36,984 nt of DNA, taken from contig JAFPWN010000053.1 in the NCBI GenBank assembly GCA_017412765.1, positions 1 through 36,984 of the forward strand. The letters are read 5' to 3'. Shown piece after piece: positions 16,864 to 27,243 of this stretch. A program made the translations under genes and the position numbers. Each line of letters starts with the position of its first letter. The first letter of the stretch is position 1. The DNA comes from Oscillospiraceae bacterium. GTDB taxonomy: Bacteria > Bacillota > Clostridia > Oscillospirales > Oscillospiraceae. Below the pieces are notes generated by a model. That model saw only the letters and a program-made list of their open reading frames with translations, did not search any database and was not told the origin of the DNA.

Positions 16864-16880
16864 TTGGAAAAGTTTTCCAA
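16864..16880. promoter_or_regulatory. Perfect 17-bp palindrome
   Basis: TTGGAAAA, central G, TTTTCCAA. It lies about 38 bases before the DnaA-box cluster. It may be a dimeric protein's binding site; the half-site TTTTCCAA resembles the 5' part of the neighbouring TTTTCCACA boxes read in reverse. Confidence 0.5.
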
Positions 16881-16918
16881 GAATCGCTGAAACACGCGAA
16901 ATACCTGGCTTTTTCGGA

Positions 16919-16948
16919 TGTGGAAAACTCTGTGGAAAATGTGGATAA
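16919..16948. promoter_or_regulatory. Cluster of three DnaA-box-like 9-mers
   Basis: TGTGGAAAA (16919-16927), TGTGGAAAA (16931-16939) and TGTGGATAA (16940-16948) are in the same orientation. The last is an exact reverse complement of the consensus TTATCCACA; the other two differ at one position. The second and third abut without a gap. AT-rich sequence follows. dnaA and dnaN are not in the window, so this is more likely a DnaA-titrating or regulatory cluster than the origin. Confidence 0.65.
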
Positions 16949-17173
16949 CTATTTGTTGTGCTATCTTATGGCAGAGTGAAAAGTAAACCGGAAAGTGAAA
17001 AACAATTATGTAAAGAGCGCTTTTTCCCGTGCGCAAAACAAGCCGAAAACGGGCTAAAAACCGCTAATTTAAAACCTTGCTTTCGCATACGAAAGTGAAT
17101 ATTAAGCTGAAAAACCGGGATAAAAATGAATGACCGGCGAGCACTATACAAATCGTAATCAGGGGGTGAGACG

Positions 17174-17864
17174 ATGGGCGTACACGACGGACACAGGCAA
17201 AAAATGCGCGAGGAATTTCTCGCGGGCGGGCTTGACGCCTTTTCCGAGCACAGGGCGCTGGAGCTTCTTCTGTTCTACGCGATACCGCAGGCGGACGTAA
17301 ACCCCGTCGCTCACGCGCTTATCGACGAATTCGGCTCTATCTCCGCGGTGCTTGACGCGGAGCCGGAGGAGATAATGCGCGTACCCGGCATCGGGCAGAA
17401 CGCGGCGGTGCTCATAAAGCTCATTCCGCAGCTCTGCCGCAGGTACCTCGTTTCAAAAACGAGCCTCATAGACATCATCGACTCTACGGAGACGGCGGGC
17501 GCGTATCTTCTGCCGAGGTTTCACGGCGTTAAGGAGGAGATAGCTTATCTTCTCTGCATGGACGCGAAGCGAAAGCTTATAAGCTGCAAGCTCGTCGGCC
17601 ACGGGAGCCTCAACAGCGCGGCAGTCAGCGTGCGCAAGGTCGTGGAGACCGCTCTCGTGCAGGGCGCGACGAGTGTGATACTCGCGCACAACCACGTTTC
17701 AGGCATCGCTCTTGCCTCAAAGGAGGACAGAGAGACAACGATGAAGCTCCGCGAGGCGCTCGCGCTTGTCGATATTATTCTCCTCGACCATCTCATCGTC
17801 GCGGGCGACGATTTTACGAGCATGCGCGACGACGGACTTCTTGATATTTCAGCGGAGGCGAAAA

Positions 17865-17878
<14 letters not shown>
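17174..17878 (+). CDS. radC: RadC-family JAB/MPN domain protein
   Basis: 234 residues. The N-terminal helix-hairpin-helix ([14 protein letters not shown], about 76-89) is of a DNA-binding type. The C-terminal JAB/MPN domain carries the zinc motif H172-N-H174-x-SG-x7-S182-x2-D185 ([14 protein letters not shown]). This is the chromosomal RadC/YsxA architecture; a role in DNA repair is historical and its biochemical activity remains uncertain. ATG at 17174 follows AGGGGGTGAG. The end overlaps uvrB by 14 bases, so the two are coupled. It is the first gene after the DnaA-box gap. Confidence 0.92.
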
Positions 17879-19829
<1,951 letters not shown>

Positions 19830-19864
19830 CGGAAAAGCGCATATTATGGCATGAGGTGATTCAG

Positions 19865-20200
19865 ATGGAGCATCTGTCCGAAATTCTGCTCTCAGCCATT
19901 ATAGTCGGCGCGGTAGTTACCATTCTCATACAGTTCAAGGCGAGGCTTCTCGCGCCGGTGCGGAGCCGCAAGGGCGCCGAGGTCTACACGCTCATAGTTG
20001 CGAGCGGCGAGTGCGAGGGGCTTGAGTGCGCCGTAAGGGGCGTTGAAGCCCTCCGCGAGTGCGGCAAAAATGATTCAAGGCTCGTTATCGTGGCCGGCGA
20101 GATGTCGCCGGAGGCGAGAATGCGGGCGGAAATAATAGCCCGCAGAGCGGGCGAGGAAATTTACACGAAGGATAGCTTATGGGAAATTCTGCCATTATAA
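19865..20200 (+). CDS. Small single-span membrane protein, function unknown
   Basis: 111 residues from ATG 19865, preceded by GAGGTGA at good spacing (a GTG at 19856 is also possible). One hydrophobic helix covers about 7-23, followed by basic residues, so the rest is probably cytoplasmic. The soluble part alternates strands and helices (VYTLIVASGE, then an acidic helix, then SRLVIVAGEMSPEARMRAEIIARR). It resembles half of a Rossmann-like fold, but I recognise no family. It lies between uvrB and recD2, and its 3' end overlaps recD2 by 22 bases, so it is co-translated with repair genes. Confidence 0.65.
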   Translation: MEHLSEILLSAIIVGAVVTILIQFKARLLAPVRSRKGAEVYTLIVASGECEGLECAVRGVEALRECGKNDSRLVIVAGEMSPEARMRAEIIARRAGEEIYTKDSLWEILPL

Positions 20201-22401
20201 ACGGTACGGTGCAGGCGGTGGTATTCCGCAACGAGGATAACGGCTACTGCGTTCTGCGGCTTCGTACCCTCGACAGGGTGGTCACCGCCGTCGGCACGAT
20301 ACCGGACGTTACGCCCGGTGAAACGCTGACGATGGAGGGCGAGTGGCAGTCGCACCCGAGCTACGGCGACCAGTTCAGGGCGGAATCGGTCGAGCGCGCG
20401 ATGCCGAACACCGCCGACAACATATATGAATATCTCGCCTCCGGCGCCATAAAGGGCGTCGGCGCAAAGACCGCGCAGATGATAGTTCGTCACTTCGGCC
20501 CGAAGGCTCTGGAGATAATCGAGGAGGAGCCGGAGCGGCTGACGGAGATCAGGGGCATTACCGAGCGCAAGGCGGCGCAGATCGGCGCGGAGTTCATGCG
20601 CAAGCAGGCTCTGCGCTCGCTGATGGATTTTCTCGTTAAAAACGGCGTTCGCCCCGTAGCGGCGGCGCGGCTTTACAAGGTCTACGGCGAGGACGCGAGA
20701 GCGGCGGTCGCGGAAAATCCCTATATCCTCTGCGACGAGTACTTCGGTATGGACTTTTTCGAGGCGGACGCGCTCGCGCTGCACCTCGGCTTCGAGGGCG
20801 ACAGTCCCGAGAGGGTCGAGGCGGCGTGCCTCTACGAGCTGCGGCACAATCAGCTGAACGGCCACGTCTTTATCCCGCGCGAGAAGCTCGTGCTCGCGGC
20901 GTCGCAGCTCATCGGCGTAGATCCCGAGCTTTCGAAAAACGCGATCGCTGACCTCGAGGACGGCGGGTACATCATAAGCGAGAGAGTGGCGGGCGTTGAC
21001 GCCTGCTACCCGGACGATATGTACGAAAACGAGCGGTTTGTGGCGGAAAACCTCCTTGAGAGGGCGAATATGAAGCTTTTTCCGCCGAAAAACCTCGATA
21101 AGCTCGTAGCCGAGGCGGAGCGCAGCTGCGCTGTCGAGTTCGCGCCGGTTCAGCGCGAGGCGGTGCGCAGGAGCGCCGAGTGCGGCGTTATGGTGCTGAC
21201 AGGCGGTCCCGGAACGGGCAAGACGACGACCGTGCGCGGCATTCTCGAGCTGTTCGATAAGATGGGGCTTGAAACTCTGCTGACAGCGCCCACCGGGCGC
21301 GCGGCAAAGCGCCTCAGCGAGCTGACGGGCCGCGAGGCGCAGACCGTACACAGGCTCCTCGGAGCAGGCGCGCCTGACGCCGAGACCGGCAAGGTTTTCA
21401 AAAAGGACGCCTCCGACCCGCTTGACTGCGACGCGGTTATCCTCGACGAGACGAGCATGATGGATATTTCGCTGATGGCGGCGCTTTTAGAGGCGATGAA
21501 GGGCAGGGCGCGGATAATTTTAGTCGGCGACGCAGACCAGCTGCCGAGTGTCGGCCCGGGCAACGTCTTTGCCGATATAATCCGCTCCGGCGCGATCGAG
21601 ACCGTGCGCCTGAACGAGATCTTTCGCCAGGCGGAAAGCTCCAATATAGTAAAAAACGCGCATCTCATAAACTCCGGCACTGTTCCGGAACTGCGAAACG
21701 GCGGCGACTTTTATTTTCTTCGCCGCGGGAGCGACGAGGAGGTGCGGGATACCGCCGTCAGCCTCATTTCGCAGCGGCTTCCCGAGAATATGGGCATACG
21801 CGCGGAGGACATTCAGATACTCTCGCCCTCGCGCAAGACGAGCGCCGGCACCGGCGAGATAAACGCCGCGGCGCAGGCGATACTTAACCCGCAGAGCGCG
21901 GAGAAGCCCGAAAAGGTCTCCGGCGGCAAGGTTTTCAGAGCGGGCGACAGGGTCATGCAGACCCGAAATAACTACGACATCGTATGGTACAAGTACCACG
22001 ACGACCCGGATATTCAGCCGGAGGTCGGAGCCGGCATCTTCAACGGCGACGTCGGCTACATTGAGGCGATAGAGGAGGGCCGCGGCTACGCGCTCATCCG
22101 CTTTGAGGACAAGCTCACGCCGTACCCCTTCGATTCGCTTGAGGATCTGGAGCTTGCCTACGCAGTAACGGTGCATAAGAGCCAGGGCAGCGAGTACCGC
22201 GCGGTGATCCTGGCGCTTCCGCAGGGCGTTCCGATGCTCAAGACCCGCAGCGTTCTCTACACCGCGGTCACGCGGGCGCGGGAGCTTCTAATCGTCGTAG
22301 GCAGCGGCGAGAGCGTCGCCGAGATGGTGCGCAACGACCGCCGTCAGAGAAGATACAGCGGACTGAGAGCGCGGCTTGCGGGAGAGGTCGGAGATGCTTG
22401 A
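20179..22401 (+). CDS. recD2: ATP-dependent RecD2-type DNA helicase
   Basis: 740 residues, the long Gram-positive form not associated with RecBC. The N-terminal extension has an OB-like region and helix-hairpin-helix segments (about 80-200). The SF1B helicase core has Walker A GGPGTGKT (342-349), Walker B DETS (423-426), GDADQLPSVGPGNV, and the C-terminal VTVHKSQGSEY and YTAVTRARE motifs. It moves 5'-3' and is linked to repair and replication fork processing. ATG at 20179 follows GAAGGATA. The end overlaps the comF start by eight bases. Confidence 0.95.
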   Translation: MGNSAIINGTVQAVVFRNEDNGYCVLRLRTLDRVVTAVGTIPDVTPGETLTMEGEWQSHPSYGDQFRAESVERAMPNTADNIYEYLASGAIKGVGAKTAQMIVRHFGPKALEIIEEEPERLTEIRGITERKAAQIGAEFMRKQALRSLMDFLVKNGVRPVAAARLYKVYGEDARAAVAENPYILCDEYFGMDFFEADALALHLGFEGDSPERVEAACLYELRHNQLNGHVFIPREKLVLAASQLIGVDPELSKNAIADLEDGGYIISERVAGVDACYPDDMYENERFVAENLLERANMKLFPPKNLDKLVAEAERSCAVEFAPVQREAVRRSAECGVMVLTGGPGTGKTTTVRGILELFDKMGLETLLTAPTGRAAKRLSELTGREAQTVHRLLGAGAPDAETGKVFKKDASDPLDCDAVILDETSMMDISLMAALLEAMKGRARIILVGDADQLPSVGPGNVFADIIRSGAIETVRLNEIFRQAESSNIVKNAHLINSGTVPELRNGGDFYFLRRGSDEEVRDTAVSLISQRLPENMGIRAEDIQILSPSRKTSAGTGEINAAAQAILNPQSAEKPEKVSGGKVFRAGDRVMQTRNNYDIVWYKYHDDPDIQPEVGAGIFNGDVGYIEAIEEGRGYALIRFEDKLTPYPFDSLEDLELAYAVTVHKSQGSEYRAVILALPQGVPMLKTRSVLYTAVTRARELLIVVGSGESVAEMVRNDRRQRRYSGLRARLAGEVGDA

Positions 22402-23029
22402 AGCGATTAAAAATCTGCTGTTTCCGCCGAAATGCGTCTGGTGCGGAGAGATCATCGACAAGGGCGACGAGTGCGGCAGGTGCCGCGCGGAGCTTCCCGT
22501 GAGGAAGGGAAAGCTTACGACGAAGGAATTTTACTCCGCGGTCGCCGCTCCGTTCAGATACGAGGGCAGGGTGCGCGAGAGCATACTCAGGATGAAATTC
22601 CGGCGAAAACAGTCCTACTGCTCCGTATATGCCCGCTATATTTCGGATACCATAAAAGAGGAGCTTTCAGGGCAGTTTGACCTTGTCTCCTTCGTTCCCG
22701 TGTCGGATAAAAGAGCGCGGGAGCGCGGCTTTGACCAGAGCGAGCTTATCGCCTCGGAGACCGCGAGGGTGCTCGACGTGCCCTTTGCGCGCACGCTCAG
22801 AAAGGTGCGCGACAATCCGAGGCAGTCAACGCTCAGGGACGAGGCGGCGCGCAGAGCAAACGTGTCGAACTGCTATAAGTGCGTAAGCGACGTGAGAGGG
22901 GCGAGGATCCTTCTCATTGACGATATAATAACCACCGGCGCGACGATGAGCGAATGCGCCCGCGAGCTGAGAATGGCAGGCGCGGAGGACGTGATCGCCG
23001 CCTCGGCCGCAATAGCGAAAAAACATTAA
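22394..23029 (+). CDS. comF: ComF family phosphoribosyltransferase-like protein
   Basis: 211 residues. An N-terminal zinc-finger-like CxxC pair set (CVWCGEIIDKGDECGRC) is followed by a type I PRTase fold with LIDDIITTGAT around D176/D177 and the segment RERGFDQSELIA. In competent bacteria ComF works with helicases in DNA uptake; here it is next to recD2, which suits DNA handling. ATG at 22394 with GAGAGG upstream is preferred to a TTG at 22376. mreB follows after 12 bases. No other com genes are visible, so competence cannot be claimed. Confidence 0.9.
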   Translation: MLEAIKNLLFPPKCVWCGEIIDKGDECGRCRAELPVRKGKLTTKEFYSAVAAPFRYEGRVRESILRMKFRRKQSYCSVYARYISDTIKEELSGQFDLVSFVPVSDKRARERGFDQSELIASETARVLDVPFARTLRKVRDNPRQSTLRDEAARRANVSNCYKCVSDVRGARILLIDDIITTGATMSECARELRMAGAEDVIAASAAIAKKH

Positions 23030-23041
23030 GGAGAGAAGATT

Positions 23042-24070
23042 ATGATCTTCGGCAGAGATTTGGGAATTGACCTCGGCACCGCGTCGGTCGTGCTCGTTAC
23101 ACGCGGAAAGGGCGTTATCGCCCGCGAGCCGAGCGTTGTGGCTATGGACAGAGCAACGGGAAAGATACTGAAATCCGGCTCGGCGGCTGAGCGTATGCTC
23201 GGACGCACGCCGGGCAACATAGCCGCCATACATCCGCTTCAGGGCGGTGTGATCTCCGACTTTGAGATGACGCAGAGCATGATAGGCGAGCTTATAAAGA
23301 AGGTAATATCCTTCTCGCTCGTAAAGCCCAGGGTGCTTATAAGCGTGCCGAGCGGCATTACCGAGGTTGAGGAGAGGGCGGTCATCGACGCCGCGATCAA
23401 CGCCGGAGCGCGCAGGGTATATCTTTGCGAGGCGCCTGTCGCCGCTGCTGTCGGCGCGGGGCTTGACATATCGAAGGCTGAGGGCAACCTTGTTGTCGAT
23501 ATCGGCGCCGGCACGACCGACGTCGCCGTTCTGTCGCTCGGCGGCGTTGTCAGAAGCAAGTCCATCAAGGTCGCGGGCGACGCCTTCGACGAGGCGCTTA
23601 TAAAAAACATCCGCAAGAAGAATAACCTTCTCATCGGCAAGACGACCGCCGAGGAGCTGAAGCGCAGCATCGGCTGCGTGTTCCCAAAGACAGAGGAGCA
23701 GACGATGGAGATAAAGGGGCGCAGTCTGATGACCGGGCTTCCCTCCAATCTGACTGTGTCCTCCACAGAGACCATCGAGGCCTTCGACGAGGTCTCGGGC
23801 GAGATAATCGAGGCGATACACAGCGTTCTGGAGGAAACTCCGCCCGAGCTTGTGGCAGACGTCGCCGAAAACGGCATCGTTCTCACCGGCGGCGGCAGCC
23901 TTCTCTGGGGCTTTGACCGCCTCATCGAGTCCGCAACGAGCATAAAGACCCGCGTCGCGGACGACGCCGAGCTATGCGTTGCCTACGGAATGGTCAAAAA
24001 GATGGAGGAGCTGGGCGAGATGGAGGACGGCCCCTTGAATCTTGCGCGCAGAAGACAATTAAGAGGATAA
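23042..24070 (+). CDS. mreB: Rod shape-determining actin homologue MreB/Mbl
   Basis: 342 residues. Actin-fold ATPase that forms membrane-bound filaments guiding sidewall peptidoglycan synthesis. Phosphate 1 GIDLGTAS (8-15), phosphate 2 DIGAGTTD (153-160) and the adenosine motif GIVLTGGGSLLWG are intact. ATG follows AAGGAGAGAAG. mreC and mreD are not next to it; it is a stand-alone copy after comF, so it may be a paralogue of the mbl/mreBH type. galT follows after 16 bases. Confidence 0.93.
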   Translation: MIFGRDLGIDLGTASVVLVTRGKGVIAREPSVVAMDRATGKILKSGSAAERMLGRTPGNIAAIHPLQGGVISDFEMTQSMIGELIKKVISFSLVKPRVLISVPSGITEVEERAVIDAAINAGARRVYLCEAPVAAAVGAGLDISKAEGNLVVDIGAGTTDVAVLSLGGVVRSKSIKVAGDAFDEALIKNIRKKNNLLIGKTTAEELKRSIGCVFPKTEEQTMEIKGRSLMTGLPSNLTVSSTETIEAFDEVSGEIIEAIHSVLEETPPELVADVAENGIVLTGGGSLLWGFDRLIESATSIKTRVADDAELCVAYGMVKKMEELGEMEDGPLNLARRRQLRG

Positions 24071-24086
24071 AAGGAGAGAGAGAATT

Positions 24087-25553
24087 ATGAATGCTGTTAA
24101 ACACCTGCTTGACTACGCGGTCGAAACCGGTCTTATTGAGCCGGACGAGCGCATCTGGGCGCAGAACGCCGTTCTCGAAACCATGAAATGCGACGCCGTT
24201 CCCGAAATCGAGGTGGACGACTACGCCACCCTCGCGGAAACGCTCGACGCCATCACCGCAGACGCGTATAAGCGCGGCGTTATCGAGGAGAACTCGGTAG
24301 TCTACCGCGATCTCTTCGACACGGCGATAATGGGCAGACTCACCCCGCGCCCCGGTCAGGTGCGCGAGGCGTTCAGCGCGCTCTACGCGTGGGACCCGAA
24401 GGAGGCGACCGACTGGTACTACAAGCTCTCCTGCGACACCAATTACATACGCCGCGACCGAATTGAGCGCGACGTGCGCTGGAAGGCGCCGACCGAGTAC
24501 GGCGAGCTGGACATAACGATAAATCTCTCAAAGCCCGAGAAGGACCCGAAGGCGATAGCCGCCGCGCGCAATATGCCGAAAAGCGCCTATCCCGTGTGCC
24601 TGCTGTGCGCCGAGAACGAGGGCTACGCCGGCAGAGTTAATCACCCCGCGCGCCAGAATCACCGCACCGTGCCGATAACGATAAACGGCAGCCCGTGGTT
24701 TTTGCAGTACAGCCCCTACGTCTATTACAACGAGCACTGCATCTGCTTCAATTCTCAGCACACTCCGATGAAGATCGAGCGCGCGACGTTCGCGAAGCTC
24801 CTCGACTTTGTCGCGCAGTTCCCGCACTACTTCGTCGGCTCCAACGCCGATCTGCCCATCGTCGGCGGCTCTATCCTCGCGCACGACCACTTCCAGGGCG
24901 GTCACTACACCTTTGCGATGGAGAAGGCGCCGGTGGAGACGAGGATCGCGTTCCCGGGCTTTGAGGACGTCGAGGCGGGCATAGTAAAGTGGCCGATGAG
25001 CGTTATCCGCATCACCGCCGACGAGCCGGAGAGGCTCATAGAGCTTGCGGACAGAATACTGAACGCGTGGCGCGGCTACACCGACGAAAAGGCGTTCATC
25101 TTCGCGGAGACCGACGGCGAAAAGCACAACACGATCACGCCTATCGCGCGCCGCAGGGGCGATAAGTTCGAGCTTGATCTCGTTCTGAGAAACAATATCA
25201 CGACCCCCGAGCATCCGCTGGGCGTATATCACCCCCACGCCGAGCTTCACCATATCAAGAAGGAGAACATCGGGCTCATCGAGGTCATGGGACTTGCCGT
25301 TCTGCCCGCGAGACTCAAGGAGGAGCTGCGCGAGGTCGCCTCAAAGCTCGCAAAGGGAGAAAAGGTCGAGGGAGTTCACGGCGAATGGGCGCAGGAGCTT
25401 GCCGCTAAGTATGAATTCAACGATGAGAACGCCCTTGACATAGTAAAGGCGGAGACCGGAAAGGTCTTTGCGAAGGTGCTGGAGCACGCCGGAGTGTACA
25501 AGCGCACGCCGGAGGGCAAGGAAGCGTTCCTCAGATTTGTAAAGAGCGTATAA
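24087..25553 (+). CDS. galT: UDP-glucose--hexose-1-phosphate uridylyltransferase, class II
   Basis: 488 residues, the long Firmicutes type. It converts galactose-1-phosphate and UDP-glucose to glucose-1-phosphate and UDP-galactose in the Leloir pathway. The family II signature QNHRTVPITINGSPW is present; the nucleotidyl-transfer site is H266-D-H268-F-Q270. ATG follows AGGAGAGAGAA. galK and galE are not adjacent. The gene is separated from the AT-richer phosphorylase gene by 27 bases, and base composition changes abruptly there. Confidence 0.95.
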   Translation: MNAVKHLLDYAVETGLIEPDERIWAQNAVLETMKCDAVPEIEVDDYATLAETLDAITADAYKRGVIEENSVVYRDLFDTAIMGRLTPRPGQVREAFSALYAWDPKEATDWYYKLSCDTNYIRRDRIERDVRWKAPTEYGELDITINLSKPEKDPKAIAAARNMPKSAYPVCLLCAENEGYAGRVNHPARQNHRTVPITINGSPWFLQYSPYVYYNEHCICFNSQHTPMKIERATFAKLLDFVAQFPHYFVGSNADLPIVGGSILAHDHFQGGHYTFAMEKAPVETRIAFPGFEDVEAGIVKWPMSVIRITADEPERLIELADRILNAWRGYTDEKAFIFAETDGEKHNTITPIARRRGDKFELDLVLRNNITTPEHPLGVYHPHAELHHIKKENIGLIEVMGLAVLPARLKEELREVASKLAKGEKVEGVHGEWAQELAAKYEFNDENALDIVKAETGKVFAKVLEHAGVYKRTPEGKEAFLRFVKSV

Positions 25554-25580
25554 TACCGCAGCTCGCTGTAATGTGAAATA

Positions 25581-26375
25581 ATGAAAGAGCAATTAAAAAG
25601 AATCGTGGATTCATTTCACGGATATAACTCGGAACACATGGCGGCGCAGGCATTTGGCTTAAGCGAGGATATCGTCTACGATGCGCTCGTGATAGCACCG
25701 AGCTTTACTCCGTATAAGCTTAATATGGATAAAACCTGCAGGGTCACCACGTTGAAGGAAGGAGCCTACATAGCAGGTTATCTGGTTGAAAAAAGCGGAT
25801 TGAACATAGCCTGGATCAAGATCGGTTCTTCAGCGGGCAATCTTATCGACCATATGGCTTTATGCGCGGAGCTGTCCTTCAAAAGAATGATTTTTATCGG
25901 GGCGGCAGGAGGTCTGAAAGAAAGCTTTGAGTTAGGGGACGTATGTACGCCGTCTTATTCAATATCGGGAAGCCATGCCGATTCATACCTCATGAAAGCA
26001 TCCATTCGGGAGAGTATGCTGTTTACAAGAGTTGTCCCGGATATGAAGTATGCTGATAAGGTAATAGAAATCGGTGAGAAGAAAGGCTATTCTATCCGCA
26101 AGGCAAGTGTATTCTGCACTCCGTCTATTGCGTTGGAATATGCGCATTTGGATGAGATAAAAGCCTTTGATACCGATCTCATTGAAATGGAAACGAGCTC
26201 ATTCTATTTGATGACTGATTTGTTTGAACTGCCGGGTATTGCTTTGCTTGTGGTATCAGATAATTCGGCAGCCGGCGCTGCGCTGGTCGGCAGAACAGAA
26301 GAACAGCAGCGGCAATACGATCATGGGAGAAATGTAGTGCTCCCGGATATGATCATTACACTTGCTGCCGAGTAA
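25581..26375 (+). CDS. Nucleoside phosphorylase family protein (PNP_UDP_1)
   Basis: 264 residues. The fold's glycine-rich phosphate region appears as IFIGAAGGLKESFELGDV (about 110-127). The nucleoside-binding region is DLIEMETSSFYLMTDLF (about 205-221), followed by IALLVVSDN. It likely cleaves a purine or pyrimidine nucleoside with phosphate; the exact substrate cannot be fixed. The GC content is plainly lower than that of galT upstream and rsmI downstream, and its codons are more A/T-ending, suggesting acquisition. There is no clear ribosome binding site before ATG 25581; a TATAAT at 25549-25554 overlapping the galT stop could be a promoter but lacks a -35. It ends at a strong terminator. 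Confidence 0.85.
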   Translation: MKEQLKRIVDSFHGYNSEHMAAQAFGLSEDIVYDALVIAPSFTPYKLNMDKTCRVTTLKEGAYIAGYLVEKSGLNIAWIKIGSSAGNLIDHMALCAELSFKRMIFIGAAGGLKESFELGDVCTPSYSISGSHADSYLMKASIRESMLFTRVVPDMKYADKVIEIGEKKGYSIRKASVFCTPSIALEYAHLDEIKAFDTDLIEMETSSFYLMTDLFELPGIALLVVSDNSAAGAALVGRTEEQQRQYDHGRNVVLPDMIITLAAE

Positions 26376-26385
26376 TACTGATAAT

Positions 26386-26413
26386 AACAGCGGGGTCGGA
26401 TGACCCCGCTGTT
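26386..26413. terminator. Bidirectional terminator between nucleoside phosphorylase and rsmI
   Basis: AACAGCGGGGTC (26386-26397), loop GGAT, GACCCCGCTGTT (26402-26413), a perfect 12-bp stem. TATTTT follows on the plus strand and TTATTATCAG on the minus strand. The right arm reaches the rsmI stop codon. Confidence 0.85.
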
Positions 26414-27243
26414 TATTTTCCCAATGCCATATTGTAAAGCTCGTTTTTGGAGTAGCCCGTATCCGCGGCGACCTCCTTTGCCGCGGCTTTGAGCGGAAGA
26501 CCGCCCTCGCGCAGCCTCAGCACACGCGCCACCGCGTCCTCGATGCTCGTTTCCGGCGCGTCGGACTCGGGCTTTCCCTCAATTACGAGGACAAATTCGC
26601 CCTTTGGCTCACTTTCGCCGTATCGCTCCGCCGCCGCTCCGAGAGTCGTGCGGATGACCTCCTCGTGCAATTTCGTAAGCTCGCGGCAGAGGGCGATCTT
26701 CCGCTCCGCGCCGAACACCTCGATGAGGTCGGAGAGCGTTTTTCTGAGCTTGTGCGGCGCCTCGTAAAAGACCATCGTGCGCTTTTCGCCCGTCAGCTCC
26801 TCGAGCCGCTCGCGGCGCTCCTTCGTCACTACGGGCAGAAAGCCCTCGAAGGTAAACCGCGCGGTGCTGAGTCCGGAGAGCGCCAGAGCGCTCGCCATAG
26901 CGGTCGGCCCCGGCACAACAACGCACTCGATGCCGCTCTCAGCGCACTCACGCACAAGCTGCTCGCCGGGGTCGCTGATCGCCGGCATACCGGCGTCAGT
27001 CACGATCGCGCAGGATTCGCCTGCGAGTATGCGGGAGATTATTTTTTCTCCGGAAAGTGCCTTGTTATGCTCAAAATAGCTCACAAGCGGCTTTTTTATC
27101 TCAAAATGGTTAAGAAGCTTGAGGGTAACGCGCGTATCCTCGGCAGCGATGAAATCGGCACTACGCAGAGCCTCAAGCCCGCGCGGGCTCATATCGCCGA
27201 GGTTTCCGATGGGCGTTCCCACAACGTAAAGCTTTCCTGACAT
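26413..27243 (-). CDS. rsmI: 16S rRNA (cytidine(1402)-2'-O)-methyltransferase
   Basis: 276 residues. SAM-dependent enzyme of the tetrapyrrole methylase fold that 2'-O-methylates C1402 in the decoding centre. Motifs in order: LYVVGTPIGNLGDMS, AAEDTR, IVTDAGMPAISDPGE, VVPGPTAMASALALSGL and FEGFLP. The C-terminal small domain is present. Start at 27243 is chosen because conservation begins at MSGKLYVVGTP and AGGAGAAG lies upstream; the longer frame from 27357 is within the upstream gene. Start and upstream stop share one base (TAATG), so it is coupled to the trmN6-like gene, the yabB-yabC order of Bacillus. Confidence 0.95.
   Translation of the reverse strand: MSGKLYVVGTPIGNLGDMSPRGLEALRSADFIAAEDTRVTLKLLNHFEIKKPLVSYFEHNKALSGEKIISRILAGESCAIVTDAGMPAISDPGEQLVRECAESGIECVVVPGPTAMASALALSGLSTARFTFEGFLPVVTKERRERLEELTGEKRTMVFYEAPHKLRKTLSDLIEVFGAERKIALCRELTKLHEEVIRTTLGAAAERYGESEPKGEFVLVIEGKPESDAPETSIEDAVARVLRLREGGLPLKAAAKEVAADTGYSKNELYNMALGK

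Larger units (their letters stand above)
16771..17173. other. 403-base non-coding gap, AT-richer, with DnaA-box-like cluster and palindromes
   Basis: No credible gene is present. The stretch is clearly more AT-rich than its flanks. It contains the short hairpin CTGAA-ATA-TTCAG (16777-16789), three copies of ATTATGTRAA (16791-16800, 16810-16819, 17005-17014), a perfect 17-bp palindrome (16864-16880), three tandem DnaA-like 9-mers (16919-16948) and the inverted repeat CTTTCG-CATA-CGAAAG (17080-17095). The radC ribosome binding site closes the region. Confidence 0.7.

Noticed and set aside
16919-16948. Tandem 9-mers as a CRISPR array or satellite repeat
   Set aside because: Units are far too short, no spacers or cas genes exist, and they match DnaA boxes.
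16771-17173. The DnaA-box gap as chromosomal origin oriC
   Set aside because: dnaA, dnaN, rpmH and other origin genes are absent, only three boxes are seen, and no tandem AT-rich 13-mers are evident. A secondary DnaA-binding cluster fits better.
20179-23029. recD2-comF as evidence for a natural competence system
   Set aside because: No comEA, comEC, comGA or dprA is present in the window; the linkage alone does not support it.
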